DNA of 17,216 nt, taken from the NCBI GenBank assembly GCA_043798435.1, contig JAZDOR010000069.1:1-17216 (forward strand). Reading direction: 5' to 3'. The stretch comes from JAGUXG01 sp043798435. Its GTDB lineage: Bacteria; UBA9089; UBA9088; JAGUXG01. Under the pieces are notes generated by a model. That model was not told where the DNA came from. It was given only the letters and a program-made list of their open reading frames with translations, and did no database searches. The position numbers were made by a program, and so were the translations under genes. Shown here one piece after another: positions 6,500-13,573 of the stretch (the stretch's first letter is position 1; every line of letters begins with the position of its first letter).

Positions 6500-7396
6500 T
6501 TATCTAAACAATTCCATTGCCTTCTTTATGGCATTATAATGAATCTGGACAGTATCTTCGAGTTTATGGGCATACCCTCCGGCTAAGACCAGAACCACTG
6601 GCACTTTGTTCTTTTTTGCTGGTTCAAAAATCATCTCATCTCTTCTTATAAGTCCTTTCATTGTAAGCTTTAGACCTCCTAATTTGTCTTCGCAATACGG
6701 GTCCGCTCCAGCTACATAGACAATGAGCCCGGGTTTCACTGCATCTATCATACATAGGACATCTTCCTCTAAAATGGCAAAATACTCCTCCTCACTTGTT
6801 CCGATTCTGAGATTCACATCCCAGTTGCTCTTCTCCTTTCTTAATGGATAGACATTCTCCTGATGAATAGAATATGTATAGACAGAAGGGTCATCCTTGA
6901 ATATAAAAGCTGTTCCATTTCCCTGGTGGAGGTCACAATCAATGACCAATGCCTTTTTTATTCTATTTTCGTGCTGAAGCACCCTTATTCCCACAGCTAT
7001 GTCATTCAAAAGACAGAAGCCCTCTCCATGGTCAGGATAGGCGTGATGAAAACCTCCTCCAACATTTATTCCACACCCATCCTCTAAAGCCCTTCTTCCT
7101 GCAAGGGTTGTTCCACCACAGAAATACTTGAAGGTCTTAAATAACTCCAAACTATACGGAATCTCAAGTATAGTCTGCTCACGATGGCTTAAAGCATTCC
7201 TTTTCAGCTTGTCAATAAACTCTCTTGTGTGAACCAAAAACAGTCCCTCATTTGCTATGGGCTGTGCTTCAATAATATCTTCCTTCAGGATTATTCCATT
7301 TTTGAGCAATTTTTCTATGATAAGCCCATACTTCTCCATAGGAAAGACATGCGAGCCAATATCTATATAGTAATGAGGAGAATAGATAACTTTCAT
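6500..7396 (-). CDS. Histone-deacetylase-family zinc hydrolase (class IV-like)
   Basis: A cytoplasmic arginase/deacetylase-fold enzyme expected to remove acyl groups from acetyl-lysine proteins, acetylated polyamines or similar small amides. 298 residues, compact and complete. GGGFHHAYPDHGEGFCLLND at 113-132 carries the His117-His118 charge-relay pair; VIDCDLHQGNGTA holds zinc ligands Asp155 and His157; VAGADPYCEDKLGGL supplies Asp232; the GGY at 273-275 supplies the transition-state Tyr. The short form and the GGGFHHA-x-x-D-x-GEGFC pattern resemble HDAC11-like class IV enzymes more than AcuC or acetylpolyamine amidohydrolases. No Shine-Dalgarno is clear. It stands alone between a tRNA gene and a large inverted repeat; the substrate cannot be inferred from neighbours. 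Confidence 0.88.
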   Translation of the reverse strand: MKVIYSPHYYIDIGSHVFPMEKYGLIIEKLLKNGIILKEDIIEAQPIANEGLFLVHTREFIDKLKRNALSHREQTILEIPYSLELFKTFKYFCGGTTLAGRRALEDGCGINVGGGFHHAYPDHGEGFCLLNDIAVGIRVLQHENRIKKALVIDCDLHQGNGTAFIFKDDPSVYTYSIHQENVYPLRKEKSNWDVNLRIGTSEEEYFAILEEDVLCMIDAVKPGLIVYVAGADPYCEDKLGGLKLTMKGLIRRDEMIFEPAKKNKVPVVLVLAGGYAHKLEDTVQIHYNAIKKAMELFR

Positions 7397-7412
7397 ATAT
7401 ACCCAATAAAAT

Positions 7413-7590
7413 CAGAATTCAGGAGTCAGAATACAGAATTCAGAATAGCCCCAGAGTAAGATTCTAATAAATTTCTGATTTCTTAGAGTAGTATCAATAT
7501 CCTAAAGTTTTGAGTTTTGAAAACTACATGCAGGTATTTTCATTCTGACTCCTGTATTCTGAATTCTGTATTCTTGCTACCTGCGTAGTT
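7413..7590. repeat. ATTCAGGAGTCAGAAT-type inverted repeat and hairpin
   Basis: CAGAATTCAGGAGTCAGAAT near 7413-7432 is, with one mismatch, the reverse complement of the sequence at 7541-7560. Both arms go on with ACAGAATTCAGAAT-type words. The right arm is embedded in another stem: AACTACATGCAGGTA at 7522-7536 against TACCTGCGTAGTT at 7578-7590. It fills the gap of about 215 bases between the deacetylase-like gene and the PAP2-related gene; nothing coding is seen. Confidence 0.7.
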
Positions 7591-7613
7591 ACATTAGTTT
7601 TGAGTAATTGCCT

Positions 7614-8036
7614 TCATGTCAGCAAAACCCCAATAATAGCACCCAGTATTCCACCTAATATGACCTCATTGGGCGTATGACCCAGGAACTCCTTTACCCT
7701 TTCTGCATCTACCTTTCCATCCTCAAGCATCTTATTCAGTATCCTGGCTTGCTGTCCTGCAGACCTTCTGACGCCTGCCGCATCATTCATAATAATAAAG
7801 GTAAAGACCAGGGTGACTATAAAGAGCGAGCTTGTCCATCCCTCTATCCTTCCAACAACTGTGGTCAGAGCGACAGTCCCTGAAGAATGGGCGCTTGGCA
7901 TTCCACCTGTCTTGAGTAGTCCCCTGAAATCAAACCGCTTGTATTTTAGAGCAAAGATTAAAGTCTTTATAAGCTGGGCGGCTATCCAGGCCAAAAATGG
8001 GGCAAGAAACATGGGGGACTTAATCAATTCTTGCAT
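7614..8036 (-). CDS. Divergent PAP2 / DUF212 family membrane protein
   Basis: 140 residues, typical of the DUF212 (YuiD-like) family distantly related to acid phosphatase/vanadium haloperoxidase. Three or four hydrophobic segments are visible: about 8-30, 54-86 and 124-140 (ILGGILGAIIGVLL). The family hallmarks are GLLKTGGMPSAHSSGTVAL at 40-58 and NDAAGVRRSAGQQARILN at 84-101, then LGHTPNEVILGG. PSAHS is the PAP2-like catalytic segment. The biochemical activity is not established for this family. The start ATG is one base after the M16 peptidase stop, so it is the last gene of the rpsO-pnp-peptidase transcription unit, probably translationally coupled. Confidence 0.88.
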   Translation of the reverse strand: MQELIKSPMFLAPFLAWIAAQLIKTLIFALKYKRFDFRGLLKTGGMPSAHSSGTVALTTVVGRIEGWTSSLFIVTLVFTFIIMNDAAGVRRSAGQQARILNKMLEDGKVDAERVKEFLGHTPNEVILGGILGAIIGVLLT

Positions 8037-8037
8037 T

Positions 8038-9309
8038 TTAACAAGAAAGCTCTATTTTGGCTATATCTTTGCTTGAAAGGGGACCGATTGTGGCACAACA
8101 CAAGGTTTCAGGAAGAAATATCTTCTGACTAAGCTCCATAACATCCTTTGCTGTCACCTTATCTACCATTTCTATAATTTCATCTGTGGAAAAGAACCTT
8201 TCAAAATATGCCTCCTGCTTTGCTAATCTGCTCATTCTATGGGCTGTATTCTCTAATGCCAGGAGCAGACCACCCTTTAATTGCTCCTTTGCCTTTGAAA
8301 GTTCCTTTTCATCTATCAATTCATTCTTTATCTTCTTAAATTCCTCTGTGACAAGAGAGATTATCTGAGAGAGGTTTTGTGGCGATGTTCCGCAATAGAC
8401 AGTGAATAAACCGCAGGGCCGAAAGAAAGAAGAGTAAGAGGATATATGATAGGCAAGCCCACGCTTTTCTCTAATCTCATAAAAGAGCCTTGAGCTCATC
8501 CCACCACCCAATATGGTGTCTAAAACAGAGGCAGTAAATCTTTCGGGACTTGTTACTGAAACACCCTTTGTCCCAAGACAGATATGAACCTGTTCTGTAT
8601 CCTTCTCTTTATTGTTGATAGAGCGTTTAATCTCAGGGGCATCATTGCTTAAGACCCAAGGGCTTCCAGCAAAGGTGCCAAAATTTTCCGCAATCAGTTC
8701 CATCACCTTAATATGGTCTATATTCCCGGCTACTGAAATTATAGCCTTGTCTGGTGTATAATGGTTTTTATAGTAATCAAGAAGGGAGGTTCTTGGTAGC
8801 TTAGTTATGCTGGTATTGTTCCCGATGACTGGTTTTCCTAAAGAATGGTCAGGAAGGGCAGTTGAGATAAAGAAGTCATGGATAAGCTCATCAGGCGTAT
8901 CCTCATACATCCTTATCTCCTCAAGGATAACACCCCTCTCCCTCTCAAACTCCTCATCAACAAACAGGGAATTTTTGAGAATATCAGCCAAAAGCTCTAT
9001 CGCTACTTTGATATGCTCACCAGTAACCTTCACATAATAGCAGGTCTGCTCTTTTCCTGTAAATGCCCCTAAATCTCCACCTGTTCTGTCAATTGTCTCT
9101 GATATCTCACGGGCTGTCCTTTGCGGTGTGCCCTTAAAGATCATATGCTCTACAAAATGAGAGACACCACCAAGCCCTTCCTTCTCACAGCAGGAGCCAA
9201 CATTCACCCATATTCCAACTGTAGCAGACCGAACACCAGGCACCTCCTCGGTAACTACCCTTATTCCATTAGCAAGGAATTCTTTATGAAACTTTTCAGT
9301 CTCTTTCAT
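8038..9309 (-). CDS. M16 family zinc metallopeptidase
   Basis: Pitrilysin/processing-peptidase-type protease of 423 residues, the normal single-chain bacterial length (two M16 domains). The inverted zinc motif HFVEH is at 51-55 (His51, Glu54 catalytic, His55), with the distal zinc Glu in ERGVILEEIRMYED near 130. The C-terminal domain has REKRGLAYHISSY near 290, the usual Arg/Tyr substrate-contact motif. No signal peptide, so cytoplasmic. It follows pnp, a common arrangement in bacteria with rpsO-pnp-M16 order. The 67-base gap to pnp is filled by tandem repeats, and no Shine-Dalgarno is visible before the ATG at 9309, unusual within an operon. Confidence 0.93.
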   Translation of the reverse strand: MKETEKFHKEFLANGIRVVTEEVPGVRSATVGIWVNVGSCCEKEGLGGVSHFVEHMIFKGTPQRTAREISETIDRTGGDLGAFTGKEQTCYYVKVTGEHIKVAIELLADILKNSLFVDEEFERERGVILEEIRMYEDTPDELIHDFFISTALPDHSLGKPVIGNNTSITKLPRTSLLDYYKNHYTPDKAIISVAGNIDHIKVMELIAENFGTFAGSPWVLSNDAPEIKRSINNKEKDTEQVHICLGTKGVSVTSPERFTASVLDTILGGGMSSRLFYEIREKRGLAYHISSYSSFFRPCGLFTVYCGTSPQNLSQIISLVTEEFKKIKNELIDEKELSKAKEQLKGGLLLALENTAHRMSRLAKQEAYFERFFSTDEIIEMVDKVTAKDVMELSQKIFLPETLCCATIGPLSSKDIAKIELSC

Positions 9310-9318
9310 AAAATGGTT

Positions 9319-9379
9319 TATAGTTTATGGTCTATAGTCTATAGTTTATGGTCTATAGTCTATAAACTATCAACTATCA
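9319..9379. repeat. 21-bp tandem repeat built of heptamers between pnp and the M16 gene
   Basis: Two perfect adjacent 21-base copies occupy 9319-9339 and 9340-9360. Each is three heptamers: TATAGTT, TATGGTC, TATAGTC. Then TATAAAC, TATCAAC and TATCAAC follow, reaching into the pnp stop codon (TGA, 9379-9377). The reverse complement belongs to the RACTATA heptamer family also seen at 15487-15575. Confidence 0.8.
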
Positions 9380-11446
9380 ACATCTTTCCTCTGGCGACAA
9401 CTGCTTCATAGACAGACTTATCTTTCCTTGAGCATCTATGTTTATCACCTTAACATTTGGCTCATCACCCTCTTTGAGAAAGTCTTCAACGCTGTTTATC
9501 CTGTATGGAGCAATCTCAGAGATATGCAGGAGACCCTCCTGGCCTGGAAGAACCTCAATGAATGCACCAAACCCTACAATCCGCATCACCTTTCCTTTAT
9601 AGACCTTCCCTATCTCTGCTTCCTCAGTAAAGTATTTTGCCATTTCATATGCTTGGGCAACCTTCTTTTCATCTGCATGGGAGATAGTCACCTTGCCATC
9701 ATCTGTAACATTAACCTTTGCTCCAGTAGCCTCAATGATACCCTTGATATTCCGCCCACCTGGACCTATCAGGTCTCTAATTCTATGCTGTTTTACGGAA
9801 AAGGTAAGAACCTTTGGTGCATACGCAGAGACAGAACTCTTTGGGGCAGATATTACCTCAAGCATCTTCGCCAGGACATACGACCTCGCCACCTTTGCTT
9901 TGCCAAGGGCATTTCTCATAATCTCTGTATCTATTCCAGAAATTTTTATGTCCATCTGAAGTGCCGTTATCCCTTTTTCTGTGCCAGCTACCTTGAAATC
10001 CATATCGCCTATATGATCCTCTTTTCCAGTTATATCTGTAAGAACAGTATATCTATCACCTTCTTTTACCAACCCCATAGCTACACCAGCTACAGGCGAT
10101 GAGATAGGAACACCTGCATCCATAAGGGAGAGTGTTCCTCCGCAGACAGAAGCCATTGAAGAGGAGCCATTTGACTCTAATATCTCAGAGACTACTCTTA
10201 CTGCGTAAGGAAAATCCTCTTGTGATGGAATCACAGGCTCAAGAGCCCTTTCAGCTAAAGCACCGTGACCTATCTCCCTTCTACCAGGTGCCCTGGCTGG
10301 CTTTGCCTCCCCTGTACTAAAAGGAGGAAAGTTGTAGTGGAGTATAAATCGTTTTACCCATTTGCCCTCAATCTCATCCATCCTCTGCTCATCCTCAGTC
10401 GTGCCGAGGGTGGTAACAACTAAAGCCTGAGTCTGTCCACGGGTAAAGAGGGCAGAGCCATGAATCCTCGGTAAAACCCCTATCTCACAGGTAATATTCC
10501 GTATCTCATCGGGAAATCGTCCATCCCATCTTTTCTGGCCCTCAATTATTCCTTTTCTTATCTCCTCCTTCTTTATCTTTTCAAAGAAAAAATTTACCTT
10601 CTTCCTATGTATCTCCTCAGAAAGAGCAGATTCTACCTCTTTATATAGTGCCGAAATAACCCTCTCTTTCTCCTGTTGGTCATCAATAAGGTTTGCTTCT
10701 TTAAGCCGCAAGCCAACCATTTCTCTCACCCTTTGCTCTTGCTCGGCATTAGCCTCTTCTCTTGGCCACCCACACTTCTTTATCCCTGCACTAATCTTCT
10801 CTTGTTCTTCAACTATCTTATTTATAGAGCCTTGAGCAAAGTTGATGGCGTCTAAAATCTCGTCTTCAGAAACCTCATTTGCCCCTGCTTCAACCATAGT
10901 GATGAAGTTCTTCCCGCCGGAAACAACTATCTCTAAGCTACTCTCTTTGCGCTCTGCATAAGTTGGATTGAGAATCAGCCTTTCTCCTATCTTTCCCACA
11001 CGGACACCAGCAATAGGATTTGCAAAAGGAATATCAGAAAGGCAAAGGCTAACCGAGGCTCCAATAATCCCTAAAACATCCGGGTCATTCTCCTCATCTA
11101 TGGAAAGAACAGTCACATAGATATAAAGGTCGCACAGTAATTCGCTTGAAAAGAGTGGTCGAATTGAGCGATCTGTAAGCCTGGCAGAAATGATTTCAGA
11201 TGGTCTTGGCGCACCCTCCCTTTTGAAAAAGCCCCCAGGAAACTTTCCTGCGGCATAGAACCTGTCCCTCCAGTCAACCATTAAAGGAAAACCATCACCT
11301 GCATTCTCAAGTGTTTTAGCAGTTGTGGTAACCAAAACCACTGTATCTCCACACTTGACAGTCACTGATCCATTTGCTTGCTTGGCCAATTTCCCGGATT
11401 CAATCGTAATCTTTCGTCCTTCTACCTCAATATTAGTTGTTATCAT
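9377..11446 (-). CDS. pnp: Polyribonucleotide nucleotidyltransferase (PNPase)
   Basis: Phosphorolytic 3'-to-5' exoribonuclease and RNA tailing enzyme, a homotrimer in the cytoplasm. 689 residues, full length. Two RNase PH domains occupy about 1-210 and 300-540, with FFKREGAPRPSEI and the SxxxSS-type ESNGSSSMASVCGGTLSLMDAG block plus DxxGxED (DITGKEDHIGDMDFKVAG) of the active second core. A KH domain spans 549-610 (GPGG loop near 561-564), then an S1 domain from about 612 (GKVYKGKVMRIVGFGAFIEV). The ATG overlaps the rpsO stop by four bases (ATGA). The C-terminus ends soon after S1 with SPEERC, without the long acidic tail of some families; the stop codon lies at the edge of the heptamer repeat. 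Confidence 0.98.
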   Translation of the reverse strand: MITTNIEVEGRKITIESGKLAKQANGSVTVKCGDTVVLVTTTAKTLENAGDGFPLMVDWRDRFYAAGKFPGGFFKREGAPRPSEIISARLTDRSIRPLFSSELLCDLYIYVTVLSIDEENDPDVLGIIGASVSLCLSDIPFANPIAGVRVGKIGERLILNPTYAERKESSLEIVVSGGKNFITMVEAGANEVSEDEILDAINFAQGSINKIVEEQEKISAGIKKCGWPREEANAEQEQRVREMVGLRLKEANLIDDQQEKERVISALYKEVESALSEEIHRKKVNFFFEKIKKEEIRKGIIEGQKRWDGRFPDEIRNITCEIGVLPRIHGSALFTRGQTQALVVTTLGTTEDEQRMDEIEGKWVKRFILHYNFPPFSTGEAKPARAPGRREIGHGALAERALEPVIPSQEDFPYAVRVVSEILESNGSSSMASVCGGTLSLMDAGVPISSPVAGVAMGLVKEGDRYTVLTDITGKEDHIGDMDFKVAGTEKGITALQMDIKISGIDTEIMRNALGKAKVARSYVLAKMLEVISAPKSSVSAYAPKVLTFSVKQHRIRDLIGPGGRNIKGIIEATGAKVNVTDDGKVTISHADEKKVAQAYEMAKYFTEEAEIGKVYKGKVMRIVGFGAFIEVLPGQEGLLHISEIAPYRINSVEDFLKEGDEPNVKVINIDAQGKISLSMKQLSPEERC

Positions 11447-11712
11447 CTTCTTATCCCCAACTTAGCAATGATTGCTTTATACCGAGAATCATCCTTTTTG
11501 TTCACATAATTGAGAAGCCTCCTCCTCAAACCAACCATTTTAAGGAGCCCCCTCCTTGAATGGAAGTCCTTTGAGTGAACCTTGAGATGCGCCGTGAGGT
11601 AGGTGATTCTTCCAGATAGCAAGGCTATCTGAACCTCAGGCGAACCAGTATCCGAACCATGAAGCCTATACCCTTCAACGATATTTCTTTTGCTTTCGCT
11701 TGTAAATGCCAT
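11443..11712 (-). CDS. rpsO: 30S ribosomal protein S15
   Basis: 89 residues, exactly the usual size. The sequence has the S15 hallmarks: HGSDTGSPEVQIALLSGRI at 18-36, LTAHLKVHSKDFHSRRGLL at 39-57 and the RRRLLNYVNKKD turn near 63-74. It binds the central domain of 16S rRNA early in 30S assembly. A strong Shine-Dalgarno AAGGAGG lies six bases before the ATG. It leads the operon rpsO-pnp-M16 peptidase-PAP2-related gene. The predicted leader of about 20-30 bases is too short for a long autoregulatory pseudoknot such as that of E. coli. Confidence 0.99.
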   Translation of the reverse strand: MAFTSESKRNIVEGYRLHGSDTGSPEVQIALLSGRITYLTAHLKVHSKDFHSRRGLLKMVGLRRRLLNYVNKKDDSRYKAIIAKLGIRR

Positions 11713-11739
11713 TTTTTCCTCCTTCTAATTTTGAAAGTA

Positions 11740-11769
11740 AGTATGCAAACTAAGACTTTCTTTTGTCAA
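11740..11769 (-). promoter_or_regulatory. Sigma70-type promoter for rpsO-pnp
   Basis: On the minus strand a perfect -35 TTGACA (11769-11764), an 18-base spacer and -10 CATACT (11745-11740, four of six) precede rpsO. Transcription would start about 20 bases upstream of the ATG. The remaining part of 11770-11870 shows no other feature I can name. Confidence 0.55.
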
Positions 11770-11870
11770 TCTATTATTCTGTTCCTGTTAGCCACAAATA
11801 GAAATGTCCTATTTTGGGTTAGTTTATAAACAATAATCTAACGTAAGCGTTCAGGAGGGCGATAAAAGTA

Positions 11871-11968
11871 ATTATTCACCTTTAGGGCTCGTTGAGTTCG
11901 CAGAGACTATCTTTTTTAAAAAATTCATATTCTCTGCGTTCTCTGTGCTCTCTGCGGTGAACGGTTAC
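11871..11968. repeat. CGCAGAG palindromic element, copy B
   Basis: Read on the minus strand this aligns with 6249-6342: ACCGCAGAGAGCACAGAG arm, AT-rich centre, TCTCTGCG arm, then the shared tail GCCCTAAAGGTGAA (reverse complement of 11875-11888). It lies between fdhD and rpsO. Opposite orientation to copy A. Confidence 0.75.
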
Positions 11969-12001
11969 AATCTAACCCAAAGGGTGCGAAATATAGGAAT
12001 T

Positions 12002-12760
12002 TTATTCGTTACTTACGACCCTCTCAGTATGAGCATAAAGATTCATCCTCTTTTTGCGAGCAAATCCAATCAGGGTAAGGGCTGAATGTTCAGAAAGGGT
12101 AATCGCCATATCTGTTGGAGACGACCTTGAGATAAGAATAGGTATTCCTGCTCTTACACACTTGACCACTACCTCAGAAGTGATGCGGCCTGAGGTCAAC
12201 ATTATTTTGTCTTTCAAAGGAAGCCTTTTCAAAAGAAAACTACCTATTACTTTGTCTATGGCGTTGTGCCTACCGATATCCTCCTTAAAATCCAGAATTT
12301 GCTTGCCATCAGAAATGCCTGCTGAATGAACGCCGCCTGTGGTCTTATACCCAACAGATTTTAGTTGAAACTCATCCATCAAAAGAGAAAGAGAATCAGT
12401 GGATATGACAAGATCAGACTCTATCTTACCAAGGAGATAGCCTAAAATAATCACCCCTTTCCCACAGCCGGAGGTGAGAACCTGCTCATCTGATGAAAAA
12501 TCTTTTATCAACTCTGCAGTTATCTCAATCTCAGAGCCAACCTCAGAGATAGACGAGATACTTTCTACTGCCTTGACCAAACCCAAAGAATACAGAAATC
12601 CACAAGCCAATTCTCTTAAATCAACCGGTGTAGCCAGCAAGGTAGCTATCCTCTTTCCATTTACTTTAATGGAGATAGGCTCTTCCTTTGCCACAACATC
12701 AACCCTTTTCTCTCTTTCCGTATCCCGTATCCTTAAAATGGTCACCTCTGAACTACTCAA
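12002..12760 (-). CDS. fdhD: Formate dehydrogenase accessory sulfurtransferase FdhD
   Basis: Passes sulfur from a cysteine desulfurase to the molybdenum/tungsten-bisMGD cofactor so that formate dehydrogenase becomes active. 252 residues, normal for the family. Landmarks: EEPISIKVNGK near 26-36, RELACGFLYSLGL at 49-61, TSGCGKG at 96-102 with a single Cys99 in place of the CxxC of E. coli FdhD, TTGGVHSAGI at 140-149, KEDIGRHNAIDKVIG at 159-173 and LTSGRITSEVVVK at 188-200. The likely start is TTG at 12760, with AAGGGGGTGG seven bases upstream; the GTG at 12745 has no comparable site. A good promoter lies before it. No formate dehydrogenase gene is in the window, so the partner is elsewhere. Confidence 0.93.
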   Translation of the reverse strand: MSSSEVTILRIRDTEREKRVDVVAKEEPISIKVNGKRIATLLATPVDLRELACGFLYSLGLVKAVESISSISEVGSEIEITAELIKDFSSDEQVLTSGCGKGVIILGYLLGKIESDLVISTDSLSLLMDEFQLKSVGYKTTGGVHSAGISDGKQILDFKEDIGRHNAIDKVIGSFLLKRLPLKDKIMLTSGRITSEVVVKCVRAGIPILISRSSPTDMAITLSEHSALTLIGFARKKRMNLYAHTERVVSNE

Positions 12761-12785
12761 AATAAAACCACCCCCTTAAAGATAA

Positions 12786-12814
12786 ATTATAACATTTCAG
12801 CCATCCAAAGTAAA
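12786..12814 (-). promoter_or_regulatory. Promoter for fdhD
   Basis: On the minus strand -35 TTTACT (12814-12809), 17-base spacer and perfect -10 TATAAT (12791-12786). The predicted start is about 20 bases before the TTG start codon. The whole block closely matches the one before ilvB. The stretch 12815-12980 shows no gene or repeat that I recognise. Confidence 0.6.
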
Positions 12815-12982
12815 TAATTTAGCTTTTCAAGGTTAAGAGGATAAAATTCTGCTTTACCTTCTGTCTATCCATTTATTATATTATATCGGCATTATAAAAA
12901 ACTAAAGTTAGTCTGCCTCACTTAAAATTGGAAGGTCGTAGTGTCCTTTCAAGATTGAATCTGTGAGTGCCAAAAATTCTCT

Positions 12983-13049
12983 GTAAACGAATAGAACGAA
13001 TTAAACTAAAAAGATAAATAGATTTGTTAAATTCGCTTAATTCGTTTAC
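12983..13049. repeat. AATTCGTTTAC inverted repeat
   Basis: GTAAACGAATAGAACGAATT (from 12983) and its near reverse complement ending in CTTAATTCGTTTAC (13049) flank about 22 bases. The arms are built from repeated CGAATT words. It stands upstream of the cyclic-nucleotide-fold gene and would form a long AT-rich hairpin. Confidence 0.65.
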
Positions 13050-13074
13050 CCATAAAATCAAAATTGAAGAGGCA

Positions 13075-13101
13075 GTAGGTTCAAATCTTACAATGCCCGC
13101 A
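13075..13101 (+). other. tRNA 3'-end-like fragment
   Basis: GTAGG-TTCAAAT-CTTAC (13075-13091) forms a proper T-stem and T-loop with one G-T pair, followed by AATGCCCGCA like an acceptor 3' strand and then a T-rich run. No matching 5' acceptor strand, D-arm or anticodon arm is found upstream, so at most this is a fragment. It may be chance. Confidence 0.3.
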
Positions 13102-13113
13102 TTTTTCTTTGGT

Positions 13114-13572
13114 ATGGAAGAAAAAGAAACAAAAGAACGGATACTCTCCCTCAAGAATATACCCATATTTTCTACACTTTCTGAGGAAGAGTTGTACGAG
13201 ATCGCTAAAAGGCTAAAGGTCAACCGCATTGAGAATGGTCAGACAATCATTCAGGAAGGTGAAGAGTCCTCTTCTTTCTACATCCTTTGGTCTGGAGAGG
13301 TAGATGTGATAGCAAAAAACAGAATGATCATCCGTCTAAAGAAAGGAGAGTATTTTGGAGAAATTTCCCTGATAGGTGAAACAAAACCTACAGCTACTGT
13401 AAAAGCTGCCACAGATGTATGCTTGCTTTACTTAGATAAGAATAGCTTTGAAGAAGCCTTAGAGAAATATCCAAAAATTAGAGAACGTATTGAAAGGCAC
13501 TATTATTTTGGGACATATAAGTTTGAGAAGAAGCCATCAATGCCACCCCTTCCCTGGGCAAAGAAGAGGTAA
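13114..13572 (+). CDS. Single-domain cyclic-nucleotide-binding-fold protein
   Basis: 152 residues from the ATG at 13114 (MEEKETKERILSLKNIPIF). The frame is open further upstream to a TTG at 13024, but that part runs through the inverted repeat and tRNA-like stretch and is not convincing. Residues 15-115 form a CRP-like beta-roll: FSTLSEEELYEIAKRL, then GQTIIQEGEESSSFYILWSGEVDV and the phosphate cassette FGEISLIGETKPTATV at 81-96. The cassette keeps Gly and Glu but has Pro92 where binding proteins have the phosphate-gripping Arg, so cNMP binding is uncertain. No helix-turn-helix follows; the tail KFEKKPSMPPLPWAKKR is short and basic. It may be a stand-alone sensor or scaffold. No Shine-Dalgarno. 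It ends one base before the convergent ilvE stop. Confidence 0.8.
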   Translation: MEEKETKERILSLKNIPIFSTLSEEELYEIAKRLKVNRIENGQTIIQEGEESSSFYILWSGEVDVIAKNRMIIRLKKGEYFGEISLIGETKPTATVKAATDVCLLYLDKNSFEEALEKYPKIRERIERHYYFGTYKFEKKPSMPPLPWAKKR

Positions 13573-13573
13573 T

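Noticed and set aside
9428..10102. Long plus-strand open frame (224 codons) inside pnp
   Set aside because: It lies wholly opposite the conserved pnp coding sequence, has no domain I recognise and no ribosome site; a shadow of pnp codon use.
11713..11870. S15 autoregulatory leader or riboswitch before rpsO
   Set aside because: The likely promoter leaves only about 20-30 bases of leader, with no room for a pseudoknot or aptamer.
13024..13113. Upstream extension of the cyclic-nucleotide-fold gene to a TTG at 13024
   Set aside because: The added part translates repeat and tRNA-like DNA and has no ribosome site.
12918..13229. Minus-strand open frame upstream of fdhD
   Set aside because: Runs through the AATTCGTTTAC inverted repeat and antisense to the cyclic-nucleotide-fold gene; no ribosome site or recognisable domain.
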